Shown: piece after piece, positions 1 through 8,919 of the stretch
Layout: every line of letters starts with the position of its first letter
Position numbering within the stretch: position 1 is the stretch's first letter
From: an uncultured Clostridia bacterium
GTDB taxonomy: Bacteria > Bacillota > Clostridia > TANB77 > CAG-508
NCBI GenBank assembly: GCA_947628115.1
Contig: CANQYS010000006.1
Coordinates: forward strand, 1 to 49,952
Direction of reading: 5' to 3'
Length of the DNA: 49,952 nt
Made by a program: the position numbers and the translations under genes
The notes under the pieces: model-generated
What the model saw: only the letters and a program-made list of their open reading frames with translations
Database searches by the model: none
Told to the model about the DNA's origin: nothing

Positions 1-148
1 ATTTCTTTTTCTTTGATTTGTTCAATGTCAATGAGAATTTAATTAATTTTAAGACAGCCTGACGTAAAAGATGTGCAAAAAACAGTGTCAAAAATAGTCG
101 AACGAAAAATATTGCAAAAAGTAAAATAATAATTTAAAATAAAAACGT

Positions 149-180
149 GGGAGCAAAAAATAAAAATGCTCCCTATTTTA
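149..180 (+). terminator. Rho-independent terminator-like hairpin
   Basis: GGGAGCA (149-155) pairs perfectly with TGCTCCC (167-173) across an 11-nt A-rich loop and is followed by a short T-rich run. It probably ends a transcript from upstream of the window. Bases 1-148 show no convincing gene. Confidence 0.6.
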
Positions 181-257
181 ATTTATAAAAAAATTTAAAT
201 CAAGGGATGATCTTCCCATTAAAATTCCAAAAAAATAAAAAGAAAGAAGGAAAACAA

Positions 258-1118
258 ATGAATAAAAACAAAATGTTATCACCAAAAATAGATGTAGTAT
301 TTCATATGCTATTTGGAGAACAAAAACACGAAAGAATAACAAAAAAACTAATTGAAGATGTAATAGAAGAAAAAGTAGAAACAATAGAATTAGAGCAAAC
401 ACCATACTTGTGGGGAGAACAAGTAGAAGAAAAAGTAGGAATAATAGATGTAAGAGCAACAATAAATAATAAAAATCCAATAGATATAGAAATGCAAATA
501 GCAGACAATAAAAATATAGAAAAGAGAATATTATACTATTGGTCAAAGCTATACTTAAAGCAATTAAAAAGAGGAGAGAACTATCAAAAATTAAATAGAA
601 GTATAAGTATAATATTCTTAGACTACAAAATAGAAAAACTAAAAGAATTACCAATACATACAAAATGGCAAATAAAAGAAAGCAAAAAAGGGAAAGTAAT
701 ATTGACAGAAGACTTAGAAATGCATATAATTGAGATACCAAAAATAGGAGAAAAACTAGAGGAAGGAAAATTAAAAAAATGGATACTATTCTTGGAAAAT
801 CCTGAAGGGGAGGAAATAAAAGAAATGGCAAAAGAAGAAAAAGAAATAAGAGAAGCCATAGAAACGTTAGAAGATATAAGCAGCGATGAAGCAAAAATAA
901 GAATAGCAGAACTAAGAGAAAAATATATAATGGATAAAGAGGCAGAATTAGAAACAGCGGAAGAAAAAGGAATAAGGAAAGGAATAAGAAAAGGCAGAGA
1001 AGAAGGAATAAAAAAAGGAAAAAAAGAAGTAGCAAAAAGAATGAAAGAGAAAGGAATAGCAGTAGAAATAATAAAAGAATTAACAGGTTTAACAAAAGAA
1101 GAAATTGAGAAAGTTTAA
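258..1118 (+). CDS. Rpn family PD-(D/E)XK nuclease / putative transposase
   Basis: About 286 residues. The body matches the Rpn recombination-promoting nuclease family (transposase_31 / PDDEXK_2 type): an N-terminal SPKIDVVFHMLFG segment, a mid-protein DIEMQIADNKNIEKR segment carrying the acidic E-x-Q core of the nuclease fold, and a highly charged C-terminal tail of GIRKG/GREEG/GKKE repeats ending in LTGLTKEEIEKV. Family members cleave DNA and stimulate RecA-independent recombination; they often occur as mobile multicopy genes. The start is placed at the ATG at 258 because AGAAGG lies 8 nt upstream; an earlier in-frame ATG at 207 has no ribosome site. It stands alone, with hairpins on both sides. 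Function by family resemblance only. Confidence 0.85.
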   Translation: MNKNKMLSPKIDVVFHMLFGEQKHERITKKLIEDVIEEKVETIELEQTPYLWGEQVEEKVGIIDVRATINNKNPIDIEMQIADNKNIEKRILYYWSKLYLKQLKRGENYQKLNRSISIIFLDYKIEKLKELPIHTKWQIKESKKGKVILTEDLEMHIIEIPKIGEKLEEGKLKKWILFLENPEGEEIKEMAKEEKEIREAIETLEDISSDEAKIRIAELREKYIMDKEAELETAEEKGIRKGIRKGREEGIKKGKKEVAKRMKEKGIAVEIIKELTGLTKEEIEKV

Positions 1119-1160
1119 AACAAAGTATAAAAAAGTTTATTAATGTAATAATTATAATAT

Positions 1161-1226
1161 AAAGCTAAAACATTATTTTTTGAAAATGAATGCTCATTTT
1201 TCAAAAAAATAATTGTTTTAGCTTTT
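1161..1226 (+). terminator. Long near-perfect terminator hairpin
   Basis: Arms of about 30 nt (1161-1189 and 1195-1226), beginning AAAGCTAAAACA and ending TGTTTTAGCTTT, fold back almost perfectly. It lies 43 nt after the Rpn gene and is its likely terminator. Confidence 0.75.
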
Positions 1227-1231
1227 AATCG

Positions 1232-1261
1232 TTTAATGAAAATTTAAAAATTTTCATTAAA
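1232..1261. repeat. Perfect 14-bp inverted repeat
   Basis: TTTAATGAAAATTT at 1232-1245 is mirrored by AAATTTTCATTAAA at 1248-1261. It sits between the Rpn terminator and a REP-like copy. Structural element of unknown role. Confidence 0.6.
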
Positions 1262-1314
1262 TCGACAAGGTTCGTACAATATTCAAAGTAACATTCCGAA
1301 AAACTAAAGCAACT

Positions 1315-1351
1315 GCAAATGTTGTAGGAGGCAGGCCTTGTGTCTGCCCTC
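1315..1351 (+). repeat. REP-like palindromic repeat, copy 1
   Basis: Starts GCAAATGTTGTAGG and contains the palindrome GGCAGG...TGTCTGCC. It matches the family best seen at 28726-28948, whose consensus begins GCAAACGTTGTAGGGGCGG and ends CCGCCCGAA. It is the most diverged intergenic copy. The rest of the 1119-1595 gap holds two hairpins and a promoter. Confidence 0.8.
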
Positions 1352-1512
1352 AAAAATACATAAATTAGAAATGTAAAATATAAACAAAGAAGGAACAACA
1401 AAAATATATATTTATAAATAAACATAAAAACTATTAAAAAATAATGAGGCATATGATAATATCAATAAAGAAAGTTCATATAATTTTACTTTATTAAAAA
1501 ATGGAAAATTGA

Positions 1513-1541
1513 TTGACAAAGAAAAATATATAATTTATAAT
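1513..1541 (+). promoter_or_regulatory. Consensus sigma-A promoter for the pilin-like gene
   Basis: TTGACA at 1513-1518, a 17-nt spacer, and TATAAT at 1536-1541: a perfect consensus match 55 nt upstream of the start at 1596. Confidence 0.8.
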
Positions 1542-1595
1542 ACACATAAATAAGAAAATAAATGTAAAAAATACAAAAGAAGGGAGAAAACACAT

Positions 1596-2628
1596 ATGTT
1601 AAAATTAAAAACTTATAATAAAGCTAATGCAAACTCTGTAGAGGAGGACGCGATTTTCCGTCCACACATAGAAGAAAACACTAAAAAAACTCCAACGGCA
1701 AACTCAAATCCAAATTCCAAAATCAAAACACTAATCTCTGACCACAAAGCCATTACTCTAGTAGCCTTAATAATAACAATAATAGTAATGTTAATATTAG
1801 TAGGAGTAACAGTAAATGTAGCATTAAATGGGGGATTATTTGAAAAAGCAAAAAAAGCAACATATCAAACAGAGGTTAGTGAAATACAAGAGCAATTAGA
1901 AGTAGAAAAGGCAATAAAAATTGCAGAAAATGGAGGCAATGTGCCAAAAAAGTATGACTTTACATTAGAAGACTTGGATATATCAAGTAAATTAAAAAAT
2001 AAGTATAAGGATAAACTAAGTATATCAGATGGAAATTTATATTATAATGGAGAAGTAGTAACAAGCGAGACAGAACAAAACTGGTTAAAAGAAATGGGTA
2101 TAACTGCGTTTAACAAAACAGATAATACACCTAATGAAATACATGTAGGAGATAAATGGACGAATGTAACGTTTAGTAATTTACCAGATGAACGACCGGT
2201 GGATGAAGAAGGTATTGGTACAATGGTTTTTGTTCTTGATGAGGATAAAGATTTAGAGTGGTTATTGTGGCATGTAGGAGAAGAAGGAGGAAGTAATTCT
2301 GGTTCTCTTGGCGTCTTCGTTTACTACACGGGTGAGGAAGTCGGGAAGGATGGCTGTGGGGCCATGTATAGTTGGGGCATTGGTAATGAAATATCTAACG
2401 GTTGGTCTTTGGGTGGTTCGGACGAATGGAATAGTACCTATCGGAACAAGCATAAGTGGAGAAGTTGAAGCTATTATTTATGACGATAAATGTAATGGAA
2501 CATCTGAAACTTATAAAAAATACTTAAGTATTGATTTGGAAAATGATTTTACTTCTCAACCAGATTTATTCATATCAGGTGGCATGGCAGATTGGATTTC
2601 TGGAAATATAGAGCAGGCGAAAGATTAA
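1596..2628 (+). CDS. Type IV pilin-like protein with one CGG +1 frameshift site
   Basis: Read straight, the frame ends at 2468. Skipping the C of the in-frame CGG at 2442 joins it to the frame ending at 2628, giving about 343 residues with Gly283 at the joint (STY-G-TSISGEVEA). An unusual leader of about 50 residues precedes a pilin-like hydrophobic segment (KAITLVALIITIIVMLILVG, residues 51-70). Glutamate at mature position 5 is replaced by alanine, as in many clostridial proteins of this type. A coiled-coil-like segment follows (EVSEIQEQLEVEKAIKIAE), then a globular C-terminal half I do not recognise. The leader contains a degenerate REP-like repeat. AGAAGGGAG precedes the ATG by 10 nt. Likely exported or membrane-anchored. 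A frame-disrupted pseudogene is the alternative. Confidence 0.7.
1629..1667 (+). repeat. Degenerate REP-like repeat inside the pilin leader
   Basis: GCAAACTCTGTAGAGGAGGA followed by CGCGATTTTCCGTCC keeps the family layout (GCAAA, TGTAG, GGA...TCC palindrome) and is read in frame as part of the leader (residues 12-24). Confidence 0.55.
2442..2445 (+). other. CGG +1 frameshift site 1 (pilin)
   Basis: Codon 283: TAT CGG A. The 0 frame runs into TGA shortly after; reading GGA in +1 continues for 60 more residues. Confidence 0.7.
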
Positions 2629-2643
2629 TATTTTTTTAATATT

Positions 2644-2681
2644 AAAAAATTGGAATGATGTATTTACATTCCAATTTTTTT
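2644..2681 (+). terminator. Rho-independent terminator
   Basis: AAAAAATTGGAATG pairs with CATTCCAATTTTTTT across a 9-nt loop, 16 nt after the pilin stop. Confidence 0.85.
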
Positions 2682-2715
2682 CTGATACTATAATTTAAAA
2701 TAAGAGGTTATAAAA

Positions 2716-4833
2716 ATGAAAATATTAAAAAATAACATAACAAATATAGTATTAGTTGTACTTGCTTTTGTATTTAATATAATAATATTTGCTCCAATAG
2801 AAATATATTTTACAAATAAAAATGAGTTTTGGTTTAATTTAAAAGATATAATATTTATTATTATACCTTTAGCAATAATATTTTTTATTGTACTATTTTT
2901 ATTAGGTATTTTTTTTAAGAACAAGAAAAAAAATATATTCTTAAAAATTGTATTTATATTGACAGTTGCTTTATACATACAGGGAAATTTTTTAAATTTT
3001 GGATATGGTGTTTTGGATGGGTCAAAAATAAATTGGACTGCAATGATAGGAAAAGGTTTAATAAATACAGCTATATGGATGAGTATTATTTTATTTTTAT
3101 GTGCATTTAAAAAATTCAAAAAAGAAGATAATTTTAAATTATTTAGTTCTATAGTTTCAATATTTGTTATTTTAATTGAGATTGTAACAGTATCAACATT
3201 AATATTTGCTAATAAAAATGATTTTAAAAGTTCTTATGGATTAAGTAATGAAAATATATTTAATTTGTCAAATAATGATAATATTATAGTTTTTATGTCT
3301 GATACATTCGAAGCTACATATATGAATAGAATTTTGGAAGAACATCCAGAGTATAAAGACAAATTAAAGGATTTTACATATTTTGATAACTGTACAGGAG
3401 TAAGCTTTTTTACCTACTCATCAATGCCTACATTATTAACAGGTGTGGAATGTCAGGTGGGAAATACATTAGGTGAAAATGTTAAATATTGTTTTGATAA
3501 TACAAGTTTATATAATGTTTTAAGAGATAATAACTATTCTATAGAATTGTATACAGAAAAGGCATTACAACCTGAGTGCGATTATGTTGAAAATTTAAAA
3601 AAAGTAAATTCTAAAAGCACATTAAAAACTAAAACGGATTTAACTAAAAAAATGTATAAGTATACTTTATATAGATATTTACCTCATTTTTTAAAGTATA
3701 AATTTATAGTAAATAGTGATGAATTTAATAAAATAAAGAACAATAATACCTTACCATATAAAGAGAAAACATATACTATGGATGATGTTGCTTTTAATAA
3801 AGAACTTATAACTAATGGTATAGGTACAGAAAATAAAAAAAATGTATTTAAGTTTTATCAAACTAATGGAATGCATATACCATATGATACTACTCAAAAT
3901 TTAGAATATGATTATTCAGAAGAGTATGCTATAACAGTAACAGATGAAGAAAAAAGGTACAATGAAGGTATTGCTTCAATAAATTTATTATGTAATTATA
4001 TTGATGAGCTAAAAAAATCTGGTTTATATGAGAATACTACTATATTATTTTTAGCCGATCATGGATATAATAATAGATTTAATACTACATTATTAGTGAA
4101 AAAGGCATATGATAGTCATGAATTTACAACTACATCTGCTCCAGTGTCTTTATTGGACGATTTAGTTCCAACAATTTTAAATATAGCAACAAAAACTAAA
4201 AATTATGGAAAAGATTTTTTTGACTATAATGAAAATGAAATAAGAACAAGACGAGTATGTGATTTTACATATGAAACAAATATTTTAAGTGGAAATACAT
4301 ATAAAGTAATTTCTAAGGTAGTATTTAAAACACAAGGTTTGGCAAGTAATAAAGATTCTTTTAGTATTGAGGAAGAGGAATTTTATAACGATAATAAGGA
4401 ATTGAGTGAGAAATATAAATTTGGAGATAAAATAAATATATCAGAAATAGGTCAATCAAATTGTGTTAATTTAACCGGATTTGCTTTAGAAAAGGTAAAT
4501 TTTACTGTATTATCAGGATGTAATATAAGTAGAAATGCATGTTTAACAATAAATTCTGAGAAAACTGATACAGATGTTAGTGCAAATTTTAATATTAATA
4601 AAGTATATAGTGGAAGTCAAACAATTAAGTTTAAAATTAAAGGAGAAGAAATATATACTACAACTGTAAAGCAATTTGATAATAAAAATATATCTTTTAA
4701 TATACCGAAAGAAATATGGAATTCAAATGATATAATAAATATTGAAATGGAATTTCCTGATGCTGAACTTGGTAAATATTATGCTACAATGTTATTAGCA
4801 ATTAGATTAGATTCAATAGAATTTAATAATTAG
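2716..4833 (+). CDS. Membrane-anchored sulfatase/EptA-like phosphotransferase
   Basis: 705 residues. About five N-terminal transmembrane segments (roughly residues 6-31, 42-67, 74-95, 112-130, 140-165) lead to an extracytoplasmic alkaline-phosphatase-superfamily domain. Visible landmarks are IIVFMSDTFEA (first metal-binding acid), FTYFDNCTGVSFFTYSSMPT followed by LLTG (likely Thr/Ser nucleophile in a T-x-S-x-P setting like phosphoethanolamine transferases), and LADHGYNN (metal-binding Asp-His). The C-terminal 170 residues look like beta-sandwich. Known relatives transfer phosphoglycerol or phosphoethanolamine groups to envelope polymers. It heads the cassette: the next gene starts 31 nt downstream. 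GAGG lies 7 nt before the ATG. The exact substrate cannot be read from the sequence. Confidence 0.75.
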   Translation: MKILKNNITNIVLVVLAFVFNIIIFAPIEIYFTNKNEFWFNLKDIIFIIIPLAIIFFIVLFLLGIFFKNKKKNIFLKIVFILTVALYIQGNFLNFGYGVLDGSKINWTAMIGKGLINTAIWMSIILFLCAFKKFKKEDNFKLFSSIVSIFVILIEIVTVSTLIFANKNDFKSSYGLSNENIFNLSNNDNIIVFMSDTFEATYMNRILEEHPEYKDKLKDFTYFDNCTGVSFFTYSSMPTLLTGVECQVGNTLGENVKYCFDNTSLYNVLRDNNYSIELYTEKALQPECDYVENLKKVNSKSTLKTKTDLTKKMYKYTLYRYLPHFLKYKFIVNSDEFNKIKNNNTLPYKEKTYTMDDVAFNKELITNGIGTENKKNVFKFYQTNGMHIPYDTTQNLEYDYSEEYAITVTDEEKRYNEGIASINLLCNYIDELKKSGLYENTTILFLADHGYNNRFNTTLLVKKAYDSHEFTTTSAPVSLLDDLVPTILNIATKTKNYGKDFFDYNENEIRTRRVCDFTYETNILSGNTYKVISKVVFKTQGLASNKDSFSIEEEEFYNDNKELSEKYKFGDKINISEIGQSNCVNLTGFALEKVNFTVLSGCNISRNACLTINSEKTDTDVSANFNINKVYSGSQTIKFKIKGEEIYTTTVKQFDNKNISFNIPKEIWNSNDIINIEMEFPDAELGKYYATMLLAIRLDSIEFNN

Positions 4834-4864
4834 AAATAAATTAATTAATGGATGTGAAAAAATT

Positions 4865-6724
4865 GTGATTGAAAAATTTGCATATATACTAGGATTATTA
4901 ATGAATATATCATATAAAATTTGTAGTAATTATGGAATGGCTATAATAGTATTTACTATATTTGCTAAAATAATATTATTTCCAATAAACATTTTAATAC
5001 AAAAAAATTCAATAAAAATGATAAAAATAAAACCTAAAATTGAAGAATTAAAATTTAAATATTCTGATAGTAAAGAAAAATTTATGGATGAACAAATAGC
5101 ATTATTTAAACAAGAAAAATATAGACCGTCTTTAGGTGTAATACCTTTATTAGTACAAATTCCTATAATTTTAGGTTTAATTAAAGTGGTGGAAAATCCA
5201 ACATTATATATTAGTAATATAAAAAATATGAATTTTTTAGGTATGGATTTGTCGGTTGTTCCAAATTTTAATAATTATATTATAATACCAATACTTGCAG
5301 CTTTATCTTCTATATTGTTATGTATATTTCAAAATAAATTAAATGTATTACAAAAAGAAGAAAGTATTAGGTCTAAAATGTTTACTACTGTTTTAACAAC
5401 AGCGCTTACTGTATATTTTGTTTTTTTAGTACCAATTGGAGTAGGGATATATTGGATATTTGGAAATATACTAGCAATAATCCCAATATATATATTAAAT
5501 GCTATTTATCCACCAGAAAAGTATATAGATTATAATAAACTAAAATATTGGCAAGACTTAAACATAAAAAAACGAAAAGAATTATTAAATAACAAAAAAC
5601 GAGAGAAAGAAGATTATAAAAGTTTTTTTGACAAAGATAATATTTCAAATATGAAACTAATATTTTATTCTGAACGAAGTGGATTTTATAAATACTTTTC
5701 AGGGATAATAGATTATATTCTTAAAAATTCAAATGTAGTAATTCATTATGTAACAAGTGATCCGAGTGATAATATTTTTAACATAAAAAGTGATAAATTA
5801 AAACCATATTATATTGGAAAAAATAAATTAATTTCTTTGTTTATGAAAATAGAAGCTGATATTGTTGTAATGACTACACCTGATTTACAAAAATATTATT
5901 TAAAAAGATCACTAGTAAGAAAAGATGTAGAATATATTTATTTAGATCATGGCATGACAAGCTTAAACCTTACATTACGAACAGGTGCATTAGATTATTT
6001 TGATACAATATTTGCAAACGGCCCACAACAAGTGGAGGAAATAAAAGAAATCGAGGAACTAAGAAATACAAAAAGAAAAAATATTATAAAAGTAGGATTT
6101 CCATTTATGGACAATCTTATAACTGAATGTAATAAAAATAAAAATAGTAATAAAAAAAGGACTATATTAATTGCACCGTCTCATCAACCAGATAATATTT
6201 TAGAATCATGTATTAATGAAATATTGGATGAATTGTTGGATAAAGAATATAAAATAATAGTTAGACCGCATCCACAATTTATACAAAGAAATAAAGAGAT
6301 AATTGATAACTTAATAAACAAATATAATAAAAAATTTAATGAAAATTTTTACTTTGAATTAGATTTTTCTTCTAATGAAACTATATATAAATCCGATTTA
6401 GTTATTACAGATTGGTCAGGAATTGGAATGGAATATTCTTTAGCAACAACAAAACCTACTTTGTTTATAAACACAAGTATGAAAGTTATTAATAAAGATT
6501 ATGACAAAATAAAAACTAGACCTATTGATATTATTATAAGAAATATAATTGGAAAATCTATTGATAAAACTCAAATAAAAGAAATAAAAGAAATAGTTGA
6601 TGATTTAATTTTAAATCAAGAAAAATATAAAGAGCAAAATATAAAAATAAGAGAAAAGTATTTATATAATTTAGGTAGTAGTAGCAAAGTTGGGGCAGAA
6701 TATATAATAAATAGGGTGAGATAA
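4865..6724 (+). CDS. YidC/Oxa1-domain fused to CDP-glycerol-type glycerophosphotransferase
   Basis: 619 residues. Residues 1 to about 220 are a YidC/Oxa1/Alb3 insertase domain: NYGMAIIVFTIFAKIILFP, a charged cytoplasmic hairpin, IPLLVQIPIILGLIKVVENP, then three more membrane segments ending VGIYWIFGNILAIIPIYILN. A basic linker (about 235-255) leads to a cytoplasmic domain resembling CDP-glycerol:poly(glycerophosphate) glycerophosphotransferases (TagF/TagB): YLDHGMTSLN, FANGPQQ, APSHQPDN, RPHPQF and DWSGIGMEYSLATTKPTLF. In that family these motifs bind CDP-alcohol and acceptor. The GTG start is supported by spacing to the gene before, with only a weak ribosome site. The next gene starts 1 nt later. 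The fusion suggests polymer synthesis tied to membrane insertion or to a membrane dock. Confidence 0.8.
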   Translation: MIEKFAYILGLLMNISYKICSNYGMAIIVFTIFAKIILFPINILIQKNSIKMIKIKPKIEELKFKYSDSKEKFMDEQIALFKQEKYRPSLGVIPLLVQIPIILGLIKVVENPTLYISNIKNMNFLGMDLSVVPNFNNYIIIPILAALSSILLCIFQNKLNVLQKEESIRSKMFTTVLTTALTVYFVFLVPIGVGIYWIFGNILAIIPIYILNAIYPPEKYIDYNKLKYWQDLNIKKRKELLNNKKREKEDYKSFFDKDNISNMKLIFYSERSGFYKYFSGIIDYILKNSNVVIHYVTSDPSDNIFNIKSDKLKPYYIGKNKLISLFMKIEADIVVMTTPDLQKYYLKRSLVRKDVEYIYLDHGMTSLNLTLRTGALDYFDTIFANGPQQVEEIKEIEELRNTKRKNIIKVGFPFMDNLITECNKNKNSNKKRTILIAPSHQPDNILESCINEILDELLDKEYKIIVRPHPQFIQRNKEIIDNLINKYNKKFNENFYFELDFSSNETIYKSDLVITDWSGIGMEYSLATTKPTLFINTSMKVINKDYDKIKTRPIDIIIRNIIGKSIDKTQIKEIKEIVDDLILNQEKYKEQNIKIREKYLYNLGSSSKVGAEYIINRVR

Positions 6725-6725
6725 A

Positions 6726-8561
6726 ATGAATGGATTAATTTTAGCAGCTGGAATGGGAATAAGACTTAAAGAATATACTAAAAATATTCCAAAATGCATG
6801 GTAGATATAAATGGTGAAACTTTAATAAAAAGACAGATTGAAGCTTTAAATAGTGTAGAAATAAATAAAATAATTATTGTTTGTGGATATAAAAAGGAAA
6901 TTTTAAAAGATTATATTATGAAAAATTTTCAAAATAATGATATTATTTTTGTAGATAATGATGACTATAAAACTACAAATAATATATATTCTTTGTTTTT
7001 AGCAAGAGAATATCTTAGCCAAGATGATACTTTATTATTAGAATCAGATTTAATATTTGATAATTCAATTATTAAATCATTAGTTGAAGATAATTATAAA
7101 AATATTGTCGCAATTGCAAAATATGAAAATGGAATGAATGGTACAGCTGTAACAATTAATAATAATGATTTTTCTATTAATAATTTTTATTATAAAAATA
7201 ATTTTAATGCTGAAAATATAGGTAGTTATTATAAAACTATTAATATATATAAACTAGATAAAAATTTTTGCAAAGAAAAATATATACCATGTTTAGAGGA
7301 ATATATTAATAAAGAAAAAAAGAATGAATTTTATGAAGTTATTTTTGGAGATTTACTAAAAAACAATAATATAAAACTAAAAGGAAAAGTATACAGAGAT
7401 GAAAAATGGTATGAAATCGATAATGAACAAGATTTAGATATTGCTAAATGCATATTTAGTGGCAAAGTAGAAGATTATGAGAAAAGATATGGTGGATATT
7501 GGAGATTTAACAATTTAAAAGATTTTTGCTATTTAGAAAATCCAGAGTTTCCACCCAAGAATTTAATAGAAAGAATAAATCATTTTTCCAACGAATTATT
7601 AACAAAATATCCATCAAATATTGCTACACTAAGTTTAATTGCATCTACTGTATTTAATACAAAGCAGGAACAAATAATTGTAGGTAATGGTTCAGCAGAA
7701 TTAATAAAAGAATTAGGTAATTTATTAGATGACAAACTTACTATTCATATACCGGTATTTAATGAATATATTAGATGTTTCAAAAAATGTAAAATTATAA
7801 AAAATGACATATCTAAAAATGATTATTTTTATGATAAAGAAACAATTATTAATGAAATATATAAATCAGATATAATTGCTATAGTTAATCCTGACAATCC
7901 AAGTGGAAATTTTATAACTCATAATGATATGATAGAAATACTAGAAATTGCAAAAGAAAATTCTACTAAGATTATTGTGGATGAAAGTTTTATAGAATTT
8001 GCAGATAAAGATAAAAGATATACATTACTTAATAAAGAAGTTTTAGATAAATATAATAATTTAATAGTTATAAAAAGCATTAGCAAATCATATGGAGTTC
8101 CAGGTATAAGATTAGGAATTTTAGCAAGCGGAGATACGCAAATAATAAATAAAATTAAAGATAGTTTAGAAATTTGGAATGTTAATTCTATTGCAGAATA
8201 TTTTTTACAAATTATTAATTTATATAAAACTGATTATGAAGAATCTTGCAATTATATAACACAGCAAAGAAAAGAATTATACAAAGAATTAAGTAAATTA
8301 AAATTCTTAAAAGTATATAAATCTCAAGCAAATTATTTTATGTGTAAATTATTAAATTGTGATACTTCGTATATTAAACAGTATCTCTTAGAAAATTATA
8401 ATATTCTTATAAAAGATTTAAAAAATAAAGAGGGATTCAATAACGAAAATTATATTAGAATTTCTATAAAAAACAATGAGGACAATATAGAATTAATAAA
8501 AGCATTAAAGAATCTTGAGAGAAATTTAAATATAAATGATAAAAATGAAGGAAAGGAATGA
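6726..8561 (+). CDS. Bifunctional nucleotidyltransferase / PLP-dependent aminotransferase-like enzyme
   Basis: 611 residues. Residues 1-245 form a sugar-phosphate or phosphocholine-type nucleotidyltransferase: LILAAGMGIRL with Lys23 in IPKCMVDINGETL, and a DWFYEI-like closing segment (KWYEIDNEQDLDIA). Residues about 265-605 form a fold-type I PLP enzyme of the HisC/CobD group: VGNGSAELI, NPDNPSGNF, VDESFIEF, and Lys454 in SISKSYGVPGIRLG as Schiff-base lysine. By family knowledge, such pairs make nucleotide-activated amino-alcohol phosphates (for example CDP-ethanolamine or CDP-serinol from a serine-type precursor). That would supply the phosphotransferase encoded just upstream; this is inference. 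A phosphonate-tailoring role is a possible alternative. Confidence 0.75.
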   Translation: MNGLILAAGMGIRLKEYTKNIPKCMVDINGETLIKRQIEALNSVEINKIIIVCGYKKEILKDYIMKNFQNNDIIFVDNDDYKTTNNIYSLFLAREYLSQDDTLLLESDLIFDNSIIKSLVEDNYKNIVAIAKYENGMNGTAVTINNNDFSINNFYYKNNFNAENIGSYYKTINIYKLDKNFCKEKYIPCLEEYINKEKKNEFYEVIFGDLLKNNNIKLKGKVYRDEKWYEIDNEQDLDIAKCIFSGKVEDYEKRYGGYWRFNNLKDFCYLENPEFPPKNLIERINHFSNELLTKYPSNIATLSLIASTVFNTKQEQIIVGNGSAELIKELGNLLDDKLTIHIPVFNEYIRCFKKCKIIKNDISKNDYFYDKETIINEIYKSDIIAIVNPDNPSGNFITHNDMIEILEIAKENSTKIIVDESFIEFADKDKRYTLLNKEVLDKYNNLIVIKSISKSYGVPGIRLGILASGDTQIINKIKDSLEIWNVNSIAEYFLQIINLYKTDYEESCNYITQQRKELYKELSKLKFLKVYKSQANYFMCKLLNCDTSYIKQYLLENYNILIKDLKNKEGFNNENYIRISIKNNEDNIELIKALKNLERNLNINDKNEGKE

Positions 8562-8791
8562 AATTTAATATGAATAAAAAAATTTTAAAAATAGGTTATG
8601 TTTTCGTTTGTTCTATAATAATTTTTTCTAAAGAATGTTATGGATATTTAGATCCATCTGCTATGACATATATTGTTCAAATAGTGGCAGCAATTGGAAT
8701 TACTGTTGCAACAAGCATAGGGATTTTTATATATAAAATAAAAAGATTTTTTAGAAGAAAGAAAGAAGAAAAAGAAAATAAGGATGAATAA
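8558..8791 (+). CDS. Small YLDPS-motif membrane protein
   Basis: 77 residues. A hydrophobic N-terminal segment (about 9-27) resembles a signal peptide or first helix, followed by GYLDPSAMTYIVQIVAAIGI, a second helix, and a very basic tail. Proteins with the YLDP(G/S) motif are commonly found beside envelope polymer transferase genes, but I know of no assigned function. Its ATG overlaps the stop of the preceding gene by 4 nt (ATGA), with AGGAAAGGA upstream, indicating translational coupling. Last gene of the four-gene cassette. Confidence 0.75.
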   Translation: MKFNMNKKILKIGYVFVCSIIIFSKECYGYLDPSAMTYIVQIVAAIGITVATSIGIFIYKIKRFFRRKKEEKENKDE

Positions 8792-8845
8792 TAGTTAATG
8801 TATTGTAGAATTGCAACTTATATTTTGAAACATACGTATAAATGC

Positions 8846-8874
8846 TTGATTTTTTCCATAAAATATATTAAAAT
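8846..8874 (+). promoter_or_regulatory. Likely promoter of efp
   Basis: TTGATT at 8846-8851, a 17-nt spacer, and TAAAAT at 8869-8874, 45 nt before the efp start. Confidence 0.55.
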
Positions 8875-8919
8875 GGTATAGGTTTAAATTAGTAAAATAT
8901 AGAAAAGGGGTAATAATTT

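Noticed and set aside
178..1095. Long minus-strand Leu/Phe-rich reading frame opposite the Rpn gene
   Set aside because: Low-complexity antisense shadow of a Lys/Glu/Ile-rich gene; no ribosome site and no family resemblance.
2308..2441. Separate gene starting at 2308 in the +1 frame
   Set aside because: Its first part is arginine-rich, out-of-frame sequence; only the part after 2442 looks coding, consistent with the shifted pilin frame.
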